Below, in pieces: positions 1 through 8,886 of a stretch of 11,597 nt of DNA. Within the stretch, counting starts at the first letter, position 1; every line of letters begins with the position of its first letter. The stretch is from CAWUJK01 sp964586815. Lineage in GTDB: Bacteria > Patescibacteriota > Gracilibacteria > BD1-5 > UBA6164. The notes under the pieces are model-generated. The model worked only from the letters and a program-made list of their open reading frames with translations, had not been told where the DNA came from and made no database searches. The position numbers and the translations under genes are program-made. The stretch lies in NCBI GenBank assembly GCA_964586815.1, contig CAZPIB010000026.1:1-11597 (forward strand). Reading direction: 5' to 3'.

Positions 1-9
1 ATGAAAATT

Positions 10-32
10 ACAATATGTTTTTTACTTTCTAT
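10..32. repeat. left copy of 23-nt dispersed repeat
   Basis: This stretch matches 9969-9991 in the same orientation with a single mismatch (T28 versus G9987). The first 18 bases, acaatatgttttttactt, are identical. The right-hand copy is the left arm and inner part of a long palindrome; here the matching right arm is absent, so this looks like a partial copy or one end of a degraded element. The two copies lie just outside the nine-gene operon. Poly-T and A+T richness raise the chance of coincidence, but an 18-nt exact match in a window this size is more than expected by chance. Confidence 0.5.
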
Positions 33-52
33 ATAAACATTTATAAAATTAC

Positions 53-86
53 TTGACAAAATTATATAATCTTCTATTATTATAAT
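53..86 (+). promoter_or_regulatory. sigma-70-like promoter for the nine-gene operon
   Basis: A perfect -35 box TTGACA lies at 53-58. Possible -10 boxes are TATTAT at 75-80 (16-nt spacer) and TATAAT at 81-86 (22-nt spacer); the first has the better spacing. It stands about 40 nt before the first start codon (124), and no comparable promoter was noticed in the short gaps further down, so it probably drives the whole plus-strand series. In such A+T-rich DNA -10-like hexamers are cheap; the TTGACA is the stronger signal. Confidence 0.55.
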
Positions 87-123
87 AATATAAGATTAAT
101 ATATTTTAAGTGTTTAATTTTTA

Positions 124-1299
124 ATGAAAACAGTTATGGAAAAAAAATATGATTTTTCAGAAATCAAAATTTTATTAGAAAGTGATAATGATATTGATCT
201 ACAAGAGGCTAGAGAAAAAACTAGGGATATATTAACTGAAATGACATCAAGTATTGCTACAATATTTTTAAATAGGTTAGAACTTATGTGATTAATTGCA
301 TCTTCTAAGAGAAAATCAGAAGCAATTTTACAGCTTGATAGAGAGTATGAATTAATATCAAAATTTTCTGAAATAGCAAAAAATGATTGATGAAATGAAA
401 AAATGGTAGAAATGTTGATATGGTTAATTACAGCTGCTTGAAAAGAAAAACAAAGACAAATTCTATGAAGAGATACTGTCTTTGTTAAAGAAAATATTAG
501 TAAAGAAGAGCTTAATAATAATTTACTTGATTTAACAAAAGATATTGCACCATTTTATAATGAATATTGAGATTGATTTAGTTCAACTAAATTAGCAAAA
601 GAATATGAACTAGAAAGTATAGAGGACTTGATAAAAACTATAGAAAATAAAGGTGTTGCTATTGATTTATGATGTGCAAACTGAACTACTTCTAGATTAT
701 TATCTAATAAGTGATTTAATAAAGTGATTTGATTTGATATATCTCCTGATATGTTAAAAGAAGCTGAAAAATCTAAAATATCAGATAAAGAAGTTTATAG
801 AAAAGCCAATTTATTTGAATGAATTCAAATGGGTGATAATAGTGTAGATTTAGTTGTATCAGATTTTTGAACTGCTAGTCAGATTGATATAAAATTAACA
901 GAGATTGATAGAGTATTAAAAAAATGAGGAAAAGCATATTTATCTTTTTATAATAAAGATTATATGAATGCTAATTGGTGGCAACCTTGGCAATGATCAC
1001 TTGAGCCTGTTAAAAATCCAGAAGATGACATATTAGAAGTTCCACTATTAAATAAAGATTGAAATAAATCATATAAAATTTATGCAAAATCAAATTCAAT
1101 AGAAAATATTAAGCAAGAATTAGAAAAATCAAATTTACAACTTGAATCAATATCAAGTCATTCTTTAATTACTGCTATGATGCCTCCAATGTTTTTTGAT
1201 GATGAAAACAGAGTAGAACAAGTTAAAGAATATGAAAAAATGCATGCTAAACAAGAACCATATTTAGGTTTTTATTTAACAGTTGTACTTAGTAAATAA
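124..1299 (+). CDS. SAM-dependent class I methyltransferase with helical N-terminal domain
   Basis: With TGA read as Gly this is a 391-residue protein. The methyltransferase core begins near residue 177: motif I is VAIDLGCANGTT (178-189), followed by the acidic ribose-binding residue in GFDIS (D205), a motif II-like VDLVVSDFG (241-249) and motif III-like LKKGGKAYLSF (265-275). Residues 1-170 are largely helical and charged and I do not recognise them. A tryptophan-rich segment NWWQPWQG (284-291) follows the core and may belong to a substrate-binding cap. The acceptor cannot be told from sequence. It is the first gene behind the promoter-like site and is 25 nt from trpS. ATG at 124 is taken as the start; ATG at 136 is an alternative four codons in. 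No Shine-Dalgarno is visible. As head gene of a cluster of amino-acid-type enzymes, a small-molecule methyltransferase is plausible, but that is inference. Confidence 0.85.
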
Positions 1300-1324
1300 T
1301 TTTAATTATATAAAGAATAATATT

Positions 1325-2461
1325 ATGAAAAATAAAGAAAATTTAAATATTAGTGATAAAAAAGAAACTCCTCATGTTATTGAATGAATTGATAATCTAT
1401 CAGAAAAAATATGAGATAGAGTAGTAAATTGTCTTACTTGAATGAGACCAAGTGGTAGATTGCATTTATGACATTATAAATGAGCTTTGGAAAATTGGTT
1501 AGAACTTCAGGATAATCCAAATATCAAGAATAATTTTTTAATTGCAGATTATCAAGTTCTAGGAGATCATTTATGAGAAACTGAAAAATTAAGACAATCA
1601 GTTATTGATATGGTTATTGATTGGTTAGCAGTATGACTTGATCCAGAAAAATCAAATTTTATAGTTCAAAGTTATATTCCAGAATTTGCAGAATTATTTA
1701 ATTATTTAACTATGTTTACTCCATATACAATGGCTGTAAATAATCCTACACTTAAGGATGAAATGAAAAAAATTGAAAAAAGGTGAGAATTAGGAAATAA
1801 TGGTATTTCTCTATGATTTGTAAATTATCCAGTAAGTCAGGTTGCAGATATAATGCTTCCAAGATGAGAAATTGTACCAGTATGAGAAGATCAAATTCCT
1901 CATATAGAGTTAGCTAGAAAGGTAATCAAAAAAGTTAATAAAATGTATGGTACAAATTACCCTTTACCTATGGCTTTAATTTCTGAAACTCCAAGATTAG
2001 TATGAATTGATGGTAATGATAAAATGAGTAAAAGTCTTTGAAATACTATTTCTATTTCAGCTACTTCTAAAGAAATAAGATCTCAGGTTAATAAAATGTA
2101 TACAGATCCAAATAAAACATCTATAGATTCTATTTGAAGTATAGAAAATCATGTCGTATTTCAGTATTTAGATATTTTTTATAAAGATAAACAGCATTTA
2201 TCTGAATTAAAACAAAGATATATAAAGTGATGAGAGAATTCAATCTGAGATTGAGAAGTTAAAAAATTATTAATAGAGGTTTTAGAAGAATTAATAGCCC
2301 CAATTAGAGAAAAAAGAAAATATTATGAAGAAAATATACATCTAGTAATTGATGCAATTGAAAAGTGATCTAGTAGAGTTAGAACAGAAGCTGTTATTAT
2401 GTTAAAAGAATTAAGAGAAGCTATGGGATTATTAGATTATGGTAAGGAGTTTATTAAGTAA
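1325..2461 (+). CDS. trpS: tryptophanyl-tRNA synthetase
   Basis: Class Ic aminoacyl-tRNA synthetase that charges tRNA-Trp with tryptophan using ATP. The 378-residue product has both signature motifs: the HIGH-type motif in RPSGRLHLGHYKGA (41-54) and KMSKSLGN (233-240), whose Gly is a TGA codon. Between them is the family segment VGEDQIPHIELARK (186-199). Length is close to bacterial TrpRS (about 330-350) plus an N-terminal extension of about 30 residues. TyrRS was considered, but the GEDQ.PH.E.AR segment and the spacing fit TrpRS. It sits 25 nt after the methyltransferase and 11 nt before the deacylase, inside an otherwise metabolic operon. It may be the only, housekeeping TrpRS of a reduced genome, or a second resistant copy protecting against a tryptophan-like product; the window cannot decide. 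TGG is used for Trp, so it is not linked to TGA decoding. Confidence 0.95.
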
Positions 2462-2472
2462 TTTATAAAAAC

Positions 2473-3366
2473 ATGTTAGATTTATTAAATGAAACTTATA
2501 ATTGAATTAATTGAATTAAAGAAATTGATTCTTGAAAAGAGTGACCTATTGTATGAATTTCAGTTTGTACACATTGAGGAGAACATGCTTGATTAAAAGC
2601 TGTGAAGTATTTAAGTGAAAAATTAGATATTGAAAATAATCTAATTAAATGAAAAATTTATTTTATATTAACCAATATAAAAGCATATAAAAAATCACTA
2701 ATTAATTGAAATAAAAATCCAGTAGATTTTAGGTTTATTGATGAAAATTTAAATAGATGTTGTAGTGTTGAAAATTTAAAAAAATCAAATTTATATGAAG
2801 CTAAGAGAGCTTTAGAATTAGAAAATATACTTAAAAAATTAGATTATCATTTAGATATACATTCAACTTATAATCCATCAGAAGCTATGTTGATAACATC
2901 TAAAAAATGATGAAAAATATCAGAATACTTTAATGTAGACACTATATATTCTTGAATAACAGATGTTCAAATTTGAAAACCCTTGATAGATATAACTGAA
3001 AGGAATGGATGAATTTGAATCTGACTTGAAGCCTGATGTGAAAAAGATGATACTTGATTTAAAATATGAGTTGAAAATTCTATTAGATTTTTATGAAAAT
3101 TATGAATGATTGATGAGAAAAAATTTAATAATGAAATTAGTAGTGATAAAAAAAATATACATATTAAAGTATATGATTCAATAATAGTTGAATGAGAATG
3201 ATTTACTCCAATTAAACAATTTAAGCATAAGGAAATTGTAAAAAAATGAGATGTTATAGCTATTTACAAAAATAAGAAATATACAGCTAAGAAAGATTCT
3301 TATATTTTAATGCCCAATATAAATACTATATGAGAAGAATATTGTTTTTTGTGAGAAGTAAATTAG
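2473..3366 (+). CDS. AstE/AspA-family zinc deacylase (succinylglutamate desuccinylase/aspartoacylase-like)
   Basis: A 297-residue zinc carboxypeptidase-fold (M14-like) amidohydrolase that would cleave an N-acyl group from an amino acid. Visible motifs are THGGEHAG (33-40) with zinc ligands H34 and E37, the substrate-arginine loop DENLNR (90-95), LDIHST (127-132) with third zinc ligand H130, and GLEAG (184-188) with E186 as candidate general base. Length and motif spacing fit the AstE_AspA family rather than the longer AstE enzymes. No signal peptide is visible, so it should act in the cytoplasm. It is the only gene here ending in TAG. In the same operon is an N-acylamino-acid racemase-like enzyme (5908-7044), a natural partner since its product would need deacylation. 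The acyl group (succinyl, acetyl or other) and the amino acid are unknown. Confidence 0.85.
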
Positions 3367-3390
3367 TTTAATATATCAAAAAAATAAAAT

Positions 3391-4518
3391 ATGGAAACAT
3401 TTAAATTTAACTCTTCTATACTAGAAGAAGAAGAAAGAACTTCATACTTAACATGAGATAATAATGAAATATTATTAGATATATCAAAATGAGTATATCC
3501 ATTATTAGATGTTAATATTTTGAAAGAATACAATTGAAAGATTAGTGAATTAATAAAAAATGATTATTGATATGAATATATGGATTTATCAGAAAATTGA
3601 AAATACCATAAATTTAAAGAAACTATATGTGATAAGTTTAATGAATATTGAATTGTACCAGATAATATTATCTTGTGACATTGAAGTTTTCATATAGTAG
3701 AAAGAATTTTTACTAAAGTACTAAAGTCATGAACAGAATTATTATGAACATGACCTCAATTTAATGAGTTACCAGCAGAATTTACAAGAATAGATAATAA
3801 TTTATATAATCCAACATATATTGAATGAAAAGAGGATCCACAGTTAGAAAAGTTATATGATGATATTAAAAAAACTGATAATGCAAGTGCGGTATATCTT
3901 GATAGTCCTAATAATCCTACATGAAAAATATTAAATGAAGGTGAAATAATTAGTATACTAGATATTTCACAGAAAAAATGAATTCTTGTAGTTATTGATG
4001 AAGCTTATTGAGATTTTATTCAAAATAATTTTTCATATGCTAAACTTATTAATAAATATGATAATTTAGTTGTTGTCCGTTCTATGTCAAAATGATATTG
4101 ACTTTCGAGAGATAGAATTTGATATTGAATAGCTAGTAAATGACTGATAAATAAATTATCAAAAGTTTTTGTACCATTTGAGCCTTCTGAAAAATCTTTA
4201 TTACTTGGTAATATGGTTATGAAAGAAAATCCTTTATTAGATAGTTCTGATATAATATCTAAAAAATATGATATAATTTCTATATTAAATAATAAATGAA
4301 TAGATGTATCAAATACAGATAATTCTGTACCAATATTATTAGCTAAATATAAAAATATTTATGATAAATTATTGACTAATGGTATAAAAACAATTCCTTG
4401 ATTATCATATAAAAATACAAATCCTTTTATGGATAATGATATGTCTAGGTTAGTCATTCCAAAGGATGATGATAAATATAAATTATTATTAGAAAAGTTA
4501 GATAATTTTAAGTTTTAA
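3391..4518 (+). CDS. PLP-dependent aminotransferase, class I/II (HisC-like)
   Basis: Fold-type I PLP enzyme of 375 residues, the usual length for HisC-like aminotransferases. Motifs in order: SPNNPTGK (172-179), VVIDEAYGDF (200-209) with PLP-contacting D203 and Y206, SMSK (231-234) with Schiff-base lysine K234, R242 eight residues later (phosphate binding), and a C-terminal SRLVIP (352-357) with R353 as the carboxylate-binding arginine. All catalytic residues are intact, so it should be active and move an amino group between an amino acid and a 2-oxo acid; the substrate is not readable. No other histidine genes are near, so histidinol-phosphate is not supported as substrate. It lies 24 nt after the deacylase and 10 nt before the GCS2-like gene. 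The second PLP protein at 7526-8875 is only distantly similar. Confidence 0.9.
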
Positions 4519-4528
4519 TTAAATATAT

Positions 4529-5917
4529 ATGGATAAAAAAGAAACATATGGTTGAGAAATAGAAATGTTAGTCTGAGATGAAGAATGAAAATTAAAGCCT
4601 TATGAAATATTAGACAAAGATATTTTAAGGTGATGAAAACTTAATTATGATTCATGTAAACATTTATTAGAATTAAATATAAATGTTAGTAATTCATTAT
4701 GAGATTTGTTAATTGATGTTAAAAATAGTATTGATGATATTATTAAAAAATTAGATAAAGATGAAAAAAAATTAATTAATACATCTTTTTATCCTTTATT
4801 AGATTTTGATGAAGCATATAAAAATAATATTAAAAAAATAATATATTCTTTAGTGAGATGACCAGATACAAAAAAAGAACATCTTTTATTTGATAAATTA
4901 TGATCTAATTATAAACATAGAAATTGGAATCATAAATATTCTTCTTTATCTGCAGGAATTCAACCTTGGAATTCTATTGATATTAATAATTTTAGTGATA
5001 TATGAAAAGTTTTAAATTTTTGCTCCCCTTTATCTAAATTTATTTCTGAAAATTGACCTTATTATAACTGAAATATAACAAAAATTAATGAAAATAGAAA
5101 TTTAATGTATGATAAAAATAAATGAATGCTTGCTTCAAGTATTTATAAAAGTGATAAAAAATTATTAGATACTTTGTCACTTGATGAGTTTGATGTAACA
5201 AATTATATAGATAATTTGTTTAAAAATACATATTGTTCATTTATTTGAAATAAAAATTGATTATTTGCATTTAAGAAGGTTGAAAAAATTTATAATCTAT
5301 TAGAAAATGATAATATAGAATTAATAAATTCAAATACTTTAGAAGAAATAAAATTTGATAATTTATATAATAATATAAGTTTTAATGATTTATTTGAATC
5401 AACTCTATATTTTCCAGATTTTAAATTAAGAATAGTTTGATGAAAAGAAATAATATGAGATGATTTTAAAAAATTAATATATGATATAAAATATTGAAAT
5501 GAATTAGATGTTATTAATATGTTTAATAAGTTTGATATAAAATTTGCAATTGAATGAAGAAATTATTCAACAGTTTTACCTGATAAATGAGATTATACTT
5601 TAACTTTTTTCCCTTTTATATTACAAAGTTTGGTTATACAAAATTTTGAAAAAATAAACAGTTTTATATTAATAAAAATTGAAAGAGACTCTGATAATAT
5701 TTTTGATTTAAAAAAAGATGATTTATTTTTATTAATTGATATAATTTTTTCAAATTTAAATAAATATAATAAAGAAGAATTAAGTGATATACAAAAGGTA
5801 AAAGAGATAATTATTAAATTTTTAGAAAGTGGTGAAAATAAATGAATTAGGGATAAAAACAAATATTGAAAAAATATTAATGAATATTTATTAGATAATT
5901 TAATAAAATGAAAATAA
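4529..5917 (+). CDS. divergent GCS2-like carboxylate-amine ligase (glutamate-cysteine ligase superfamily)
   Basis: A 462-residue protein resembling the GCS2 / YbdK group, ATP-dependent ligases that join a carboxylate to an amine. Resemblances in order: the N-terminal YGGEIEMLV (7-15), like the G-E-x-E start of the family; LLELNINVS (45-53), like the E-I/L-N strand; SAGIQPWNSID (140-150), at the G-x-H-x-H-x position; FCSPLSKF (163-170) and ENRN (187-190), like the ASSP...R segment; FESTLYFPDFKLRI and FAIEGRNYS near the C-terminus, like the R-x-x-x-E-x-R strands. The usual histidines of the middle motif are replaced, so the substrate is likely not glutamate plus cysteine. The family call rests on pattern, not a search, and is less certain than the neighbours. 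Its stop overlaps the next gene by 10 nt, suggesting translational coupling with the racemase. Confidence 0.55.
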
Positions 5918-7044
5918 TAAAAGTAGAAATTTTAGTTTTAAATATTACAATGATAAAATCATTAGAAGTTTCTTTTTGAAGCATTAAAGATTTAAAACCA
6001 ATTATTATAAAGCTAACTGATGAATTATGAAATGTAGGTTATTGAGAATCAATATTACTTCCTTTTCCTATGACTCATTTTGAATATTTTGAAACTTGAT
6101 TAATTACTTTAGAAAAGTTTATTATTCCAAATATTTTAAATAAAGATATTAATCTAGATAAAGAAAATTATTTTGAAACAATTGAGTCTTTTATCTCATT
6201 GTATAGTAATATACAAAATTTTAAAATGACTAAAACTTGAGTAGAAAATGCTTTTGTACATATATTAACTAAAAGATTAGATATAAATATTTATAAGATA
6301 TTTGAGACAGAAAAAGAAAATATAAAGACTGAGGCTTGTTTTTGAATACCTAAAGATTTAGATAAATATTTAAAAGAAATAGAAAATGAAATAAGTAAAT
6401 GAATTAATAATATAAAACTAAAAATATCAAAATGAAATGATACAAAACTAATAGAAATTGTTAGAAAGAAATTTCCTAAAATAAAAATATCAATTGATGC
6501 TAATCAAGATTATACATATGAACAATTCAAAAATATAATAGATATTATTGATTCAAATAATATAGAACAAGTTGAACAACCATTTAAATATGATGATTTT
6601 ATATCAAATATAAAAGTTAAAAAAATAATGAAAACAAAGCTTTGTTTAGATGAATCAATTTCTAGACTAGAACAACTTGAAAATATGATAAATAATAAAT
6701 GAGTAGATATATTAAATATAAAAATATGAAGAGTAGGTTGAGTGTATTCTGCTTATAAAATGAATAAATATTGTGAAAAAAATAATATTTGAACTTGGGT
6801 TTGATGATTATTAGAAACAGATATATGAAGAAGTTTTAATCTAGCTATTGCTTGAATGAAAAATTGTAAATATGTAAATGATATGTCAGCTTGGAATGAA
6901 TTCTATATAGACTTTTTAGTAAAAGAGCCATATAAAATACAAAAATGAGAAATTAAAATAGATTTAAATTCAAAATGAATTTGATTTGAAATTGATGAAA
7001 AAAAATTAGAAAAATATACAATAAAAAAAATAACTATTAATTAA
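5908..7044 (+). CDS. enolase-superfamily N-acylamino-acid racemase / o-succinylbenzoate synthase-like
   Basis: A 378-residue member of the muconate-lactonizing subgroup with all catalytic residues: acid/base lysines K170 and K172 in NIKLKISKG, metal ligands D197 (SIDANQ), E223 (VEQPF) and D248 (CLDES), and the opposite lysine K272 in NIKIGRVGG. The C-terminal GGLLETDIGRSFNLAIAG (299-316) is typical of the NSAR/OSBS branch, not of dipeptide epimerases. The N-terminal capping domain has VSFGSIKDLKPIIIKLTDE (21-39) and VGYGES. No menaquinone genes accompany it, whereas a zinc deacylase of the AstE/AspA type does, so racemisation of an N-acyl amino acid is the better guess; OSBS activity or promiscuity remains possible. 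ATG at 5908 is chosen because the usual family N-terminus follows directly; it overlaps the upstream stop (5915-5917). Three TAA codons in a row (7042-7050) end it. Confidence 0.88.
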
Positions 7045-7050
7045 TAATAA

Positions 7051-7515
7051 ATGAAAAATATAGATACATTATTTATTTGTAAAGCTAATGTTTGAAGAAG
7101 TCAAATTGCAGAATGATTTTATAATACTTATTCACAAAATACAAAATCAATTAGTTTAGCATGAGTTGAGGCAAGAAAAGAAAAATATAATTGAAAGCCA
7201 TCTACTAAAATTATTAGTTTAATGCAAAAAAAAGGAATTAATGTAAGTAATAAAACTATAAATTATATAAATGATTTTATTGATGAAGTATTATTTAAAG
7301 TTGATAAGATTGTATTTTTATATAAGCCAAATAGTAATGATGAAATTGATGATGAATGCAAAATAGGTTTAATTTCTCCTTATGATTATTTAAAATTAAA
7401 TTTTAATTGAGAAATATTAATTTTTGATATTAAAGATCCATTTTGAAAGTCAAATAAATCAATAGAAAAAATAATTAACCAAATAGAAAAAATAGTTAAA
7501 GAACTTAATATATAA
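7051..7515 (+). CDS. low-molecular-weight protein tyrosine phosphatase / arsenate-reductase-family protein
   Basis: A 154-residue protein of the LMW-PTP fold. The P-loop CX5R(S) is CKANVGRS at residues 10-17 (nucleophile C10, phosphate-binding R16), followed by QIAE, and the general-acid aspartate is in KDPFGKS (D129). Length is normal for the family. RSQIAE is closer to the arsenate-reductase branch, but the pair of resolving cysteines expected there is not seen (C103 is the only other cysteine), so a phosphatase acting on a small phosphorylated metabolite or on phosphotyrosine is at least as likely. It starts 6 nt after the racemase, immediately after that gene's triple stop, and ends 10 nt before the next gene. 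Its own end carries a double TAA (7513-7518). Confidence 0.85.
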
Positions 7516-7525
7516 TAAACTGATA

Positions 7526-8875
7526 ATGAAAACAATACTTTTTAATAATATAGGATTTTCATCAGATATGTCTCTTTATACAATCAGGAAGATATTACTA
7601 AAATATCATACTAAACTATTGTCAGATAAGATAAGAGTATTTTCCTTGGTGTATAAAGATAGTAAAAATATCTGTGAGAAGCTATGAATAAAATTTGAAG
7701 GATATTTTTTGGCTATATGAGAAATGAATTATAAAAGTTTTCCAAAAATTATTCAAGAAAAATGATGATTTTTAAAATGAAGTGATATTTATAAAAATAT
7801 TATAAAATGAAAAGAATCTATTATAGATGAACTTGAAAAAAATTGAATTAGTCAGTATCAATATGATTTAACATGAACTTGATATAAAATGTTAAGAAAG
7901 TTATTAAGCCAAGAAGAATTTTATAGAATATGAATTAGGTTTAATTATGAAGATGATAATAATGAAATTTTTGTAGTTAATTGAGCTTCATTTTGATTAA
8001 AATCTGTATTTGAAATGTTTTATAGAAAATTATGAAGAAAAGTTAGGACTATTTTTCCTGTACCTATGTTTATGCCAATATTACTTGCTTCAGATATATT
8101 CTTAGATTCAATTATTTTTGAAACAAAAGAAGAAAACAATTTTAAAATAACTAAAAAAGATATAGAAGATCTTTTAAAAAATAATAAACAAATAGATGTA
8201 TTTTATTTATGTTTACTTAATAATCCAACTTCTATATCTTATACAAAGCAAGAAATTGAAGAATTGTTTACTATTTTATTTAGCTATAATAAAAATATAC
8301 AGGTTATTATAGATTGAGTGTATATTTCATGATGAGATATAGAAGAAATACATTCTATATTTTGATTAATAAAAGAAAAATGATGGTTAGATAATATAAT
8401 ATTAGTTGATTGAGAGTGAAAAGCTAAAGCAAGAACCTGAAAAAGAAGTGGGTCAATTTATATAAAAAATAAAGAAAATTCCAATATACTTTCTAATGTA
8501 ATAAGAAATTCAACTTGATGAATTTCATCTGATTTGATGATTGAGACAATATCAGTTCTTAAAGAATTAGATGATAATATATCTCAAATAATCTATAATG
8601 AAATAAGTATTAGAAGAGAATTTTTTTTAGATTATATTTTTGAAGATAAAAATATAAGTAAATTTTTAGAAGAAAGAGATAAACAATTTTGATTAAAAAA
8701 GTGATTCAAATGGAAATGATGATTGTATGTTTTTCTAAAATTAAAAGAGTTAGTAAGTTCTGAAGAATTTATTTTAAATACTTGAATTATTTGAACTCCA
8801 GGAGAAGTTTTTGGTTCAAAAAAATATACTAATTATATAAGGCTTTCATTTGGTTATGAAAATTTTAATATATAA
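7526..8875 (+). CDS. unusual PLP-dependent aminotransferase-fold protein with N-terminal extension
   Basis: 449 residues. The C-terminal part (from about residue 110) is a fold-type I class I/II aminotransferase: LTGTGYKMLRKLL (115-127), VNGASFGLKSVF (151-162), LNNPTS (231-236), VIIDGVYIS (260-268) with D263 and Y266, and near the end TPGEVFGSKKYTNYIRLSFG (424-443) with R439. The lysine block departs from the normal S-x-S-K: it reads DGEGKAKARTGKR (295-307). K299 with R307 eight residues later and the preceding T-G keep the spacing K-x6-G/x-R of normal enzymes, so K299 is the likely Schiff-base lysine. Residues 1-100 are an extension I do not recognise, making it longer than the usual 360-400 residues. 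Possible roles: a second transaminase with another substrate, or a PLP lyase/decarboxylase/condensing enzyme. It is 10 nt after the phosphatase-like gene. Confidence 0.8.
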
Positions 8876-8886
8876 TATATAAAAAT

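Noticed and set aside
1..36. Short ORF starting with ATG at position 1
   Set aside because: It runs only 11 codons before TAA and overlaps the repeat; no evidence of a gene.
5593..5862. Minus-strand open frame of 89 codons inside the GCS2-like gene
   Set aside because: It lies wholly within a longer, family-like plus-strand gene under code 25 and is low-complexity (Phe/Ile/Ser/Lys); it is a shadow frame.
5908..7044. Dipeptide (Ala-Glu) epimerase assignment for the enolase-superfamily gene
   Set aside because: The segment NIKIGRVGG and GGLLETDIGRS match the NSAR/OSBS branch better than the dipeptide epimerases.
7222..7410. Separate 62-residue protein starting at an internal ATG
   Set aside because: It is the middle of the LMW-PTP-family gene (7051-7515), split only because TGA was read as stop.
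8066..8317. Separate 83-residue protein
   Set aside because: It is an internal piece of the PLP enzyme at 7526-8875 between two TGA glycines.
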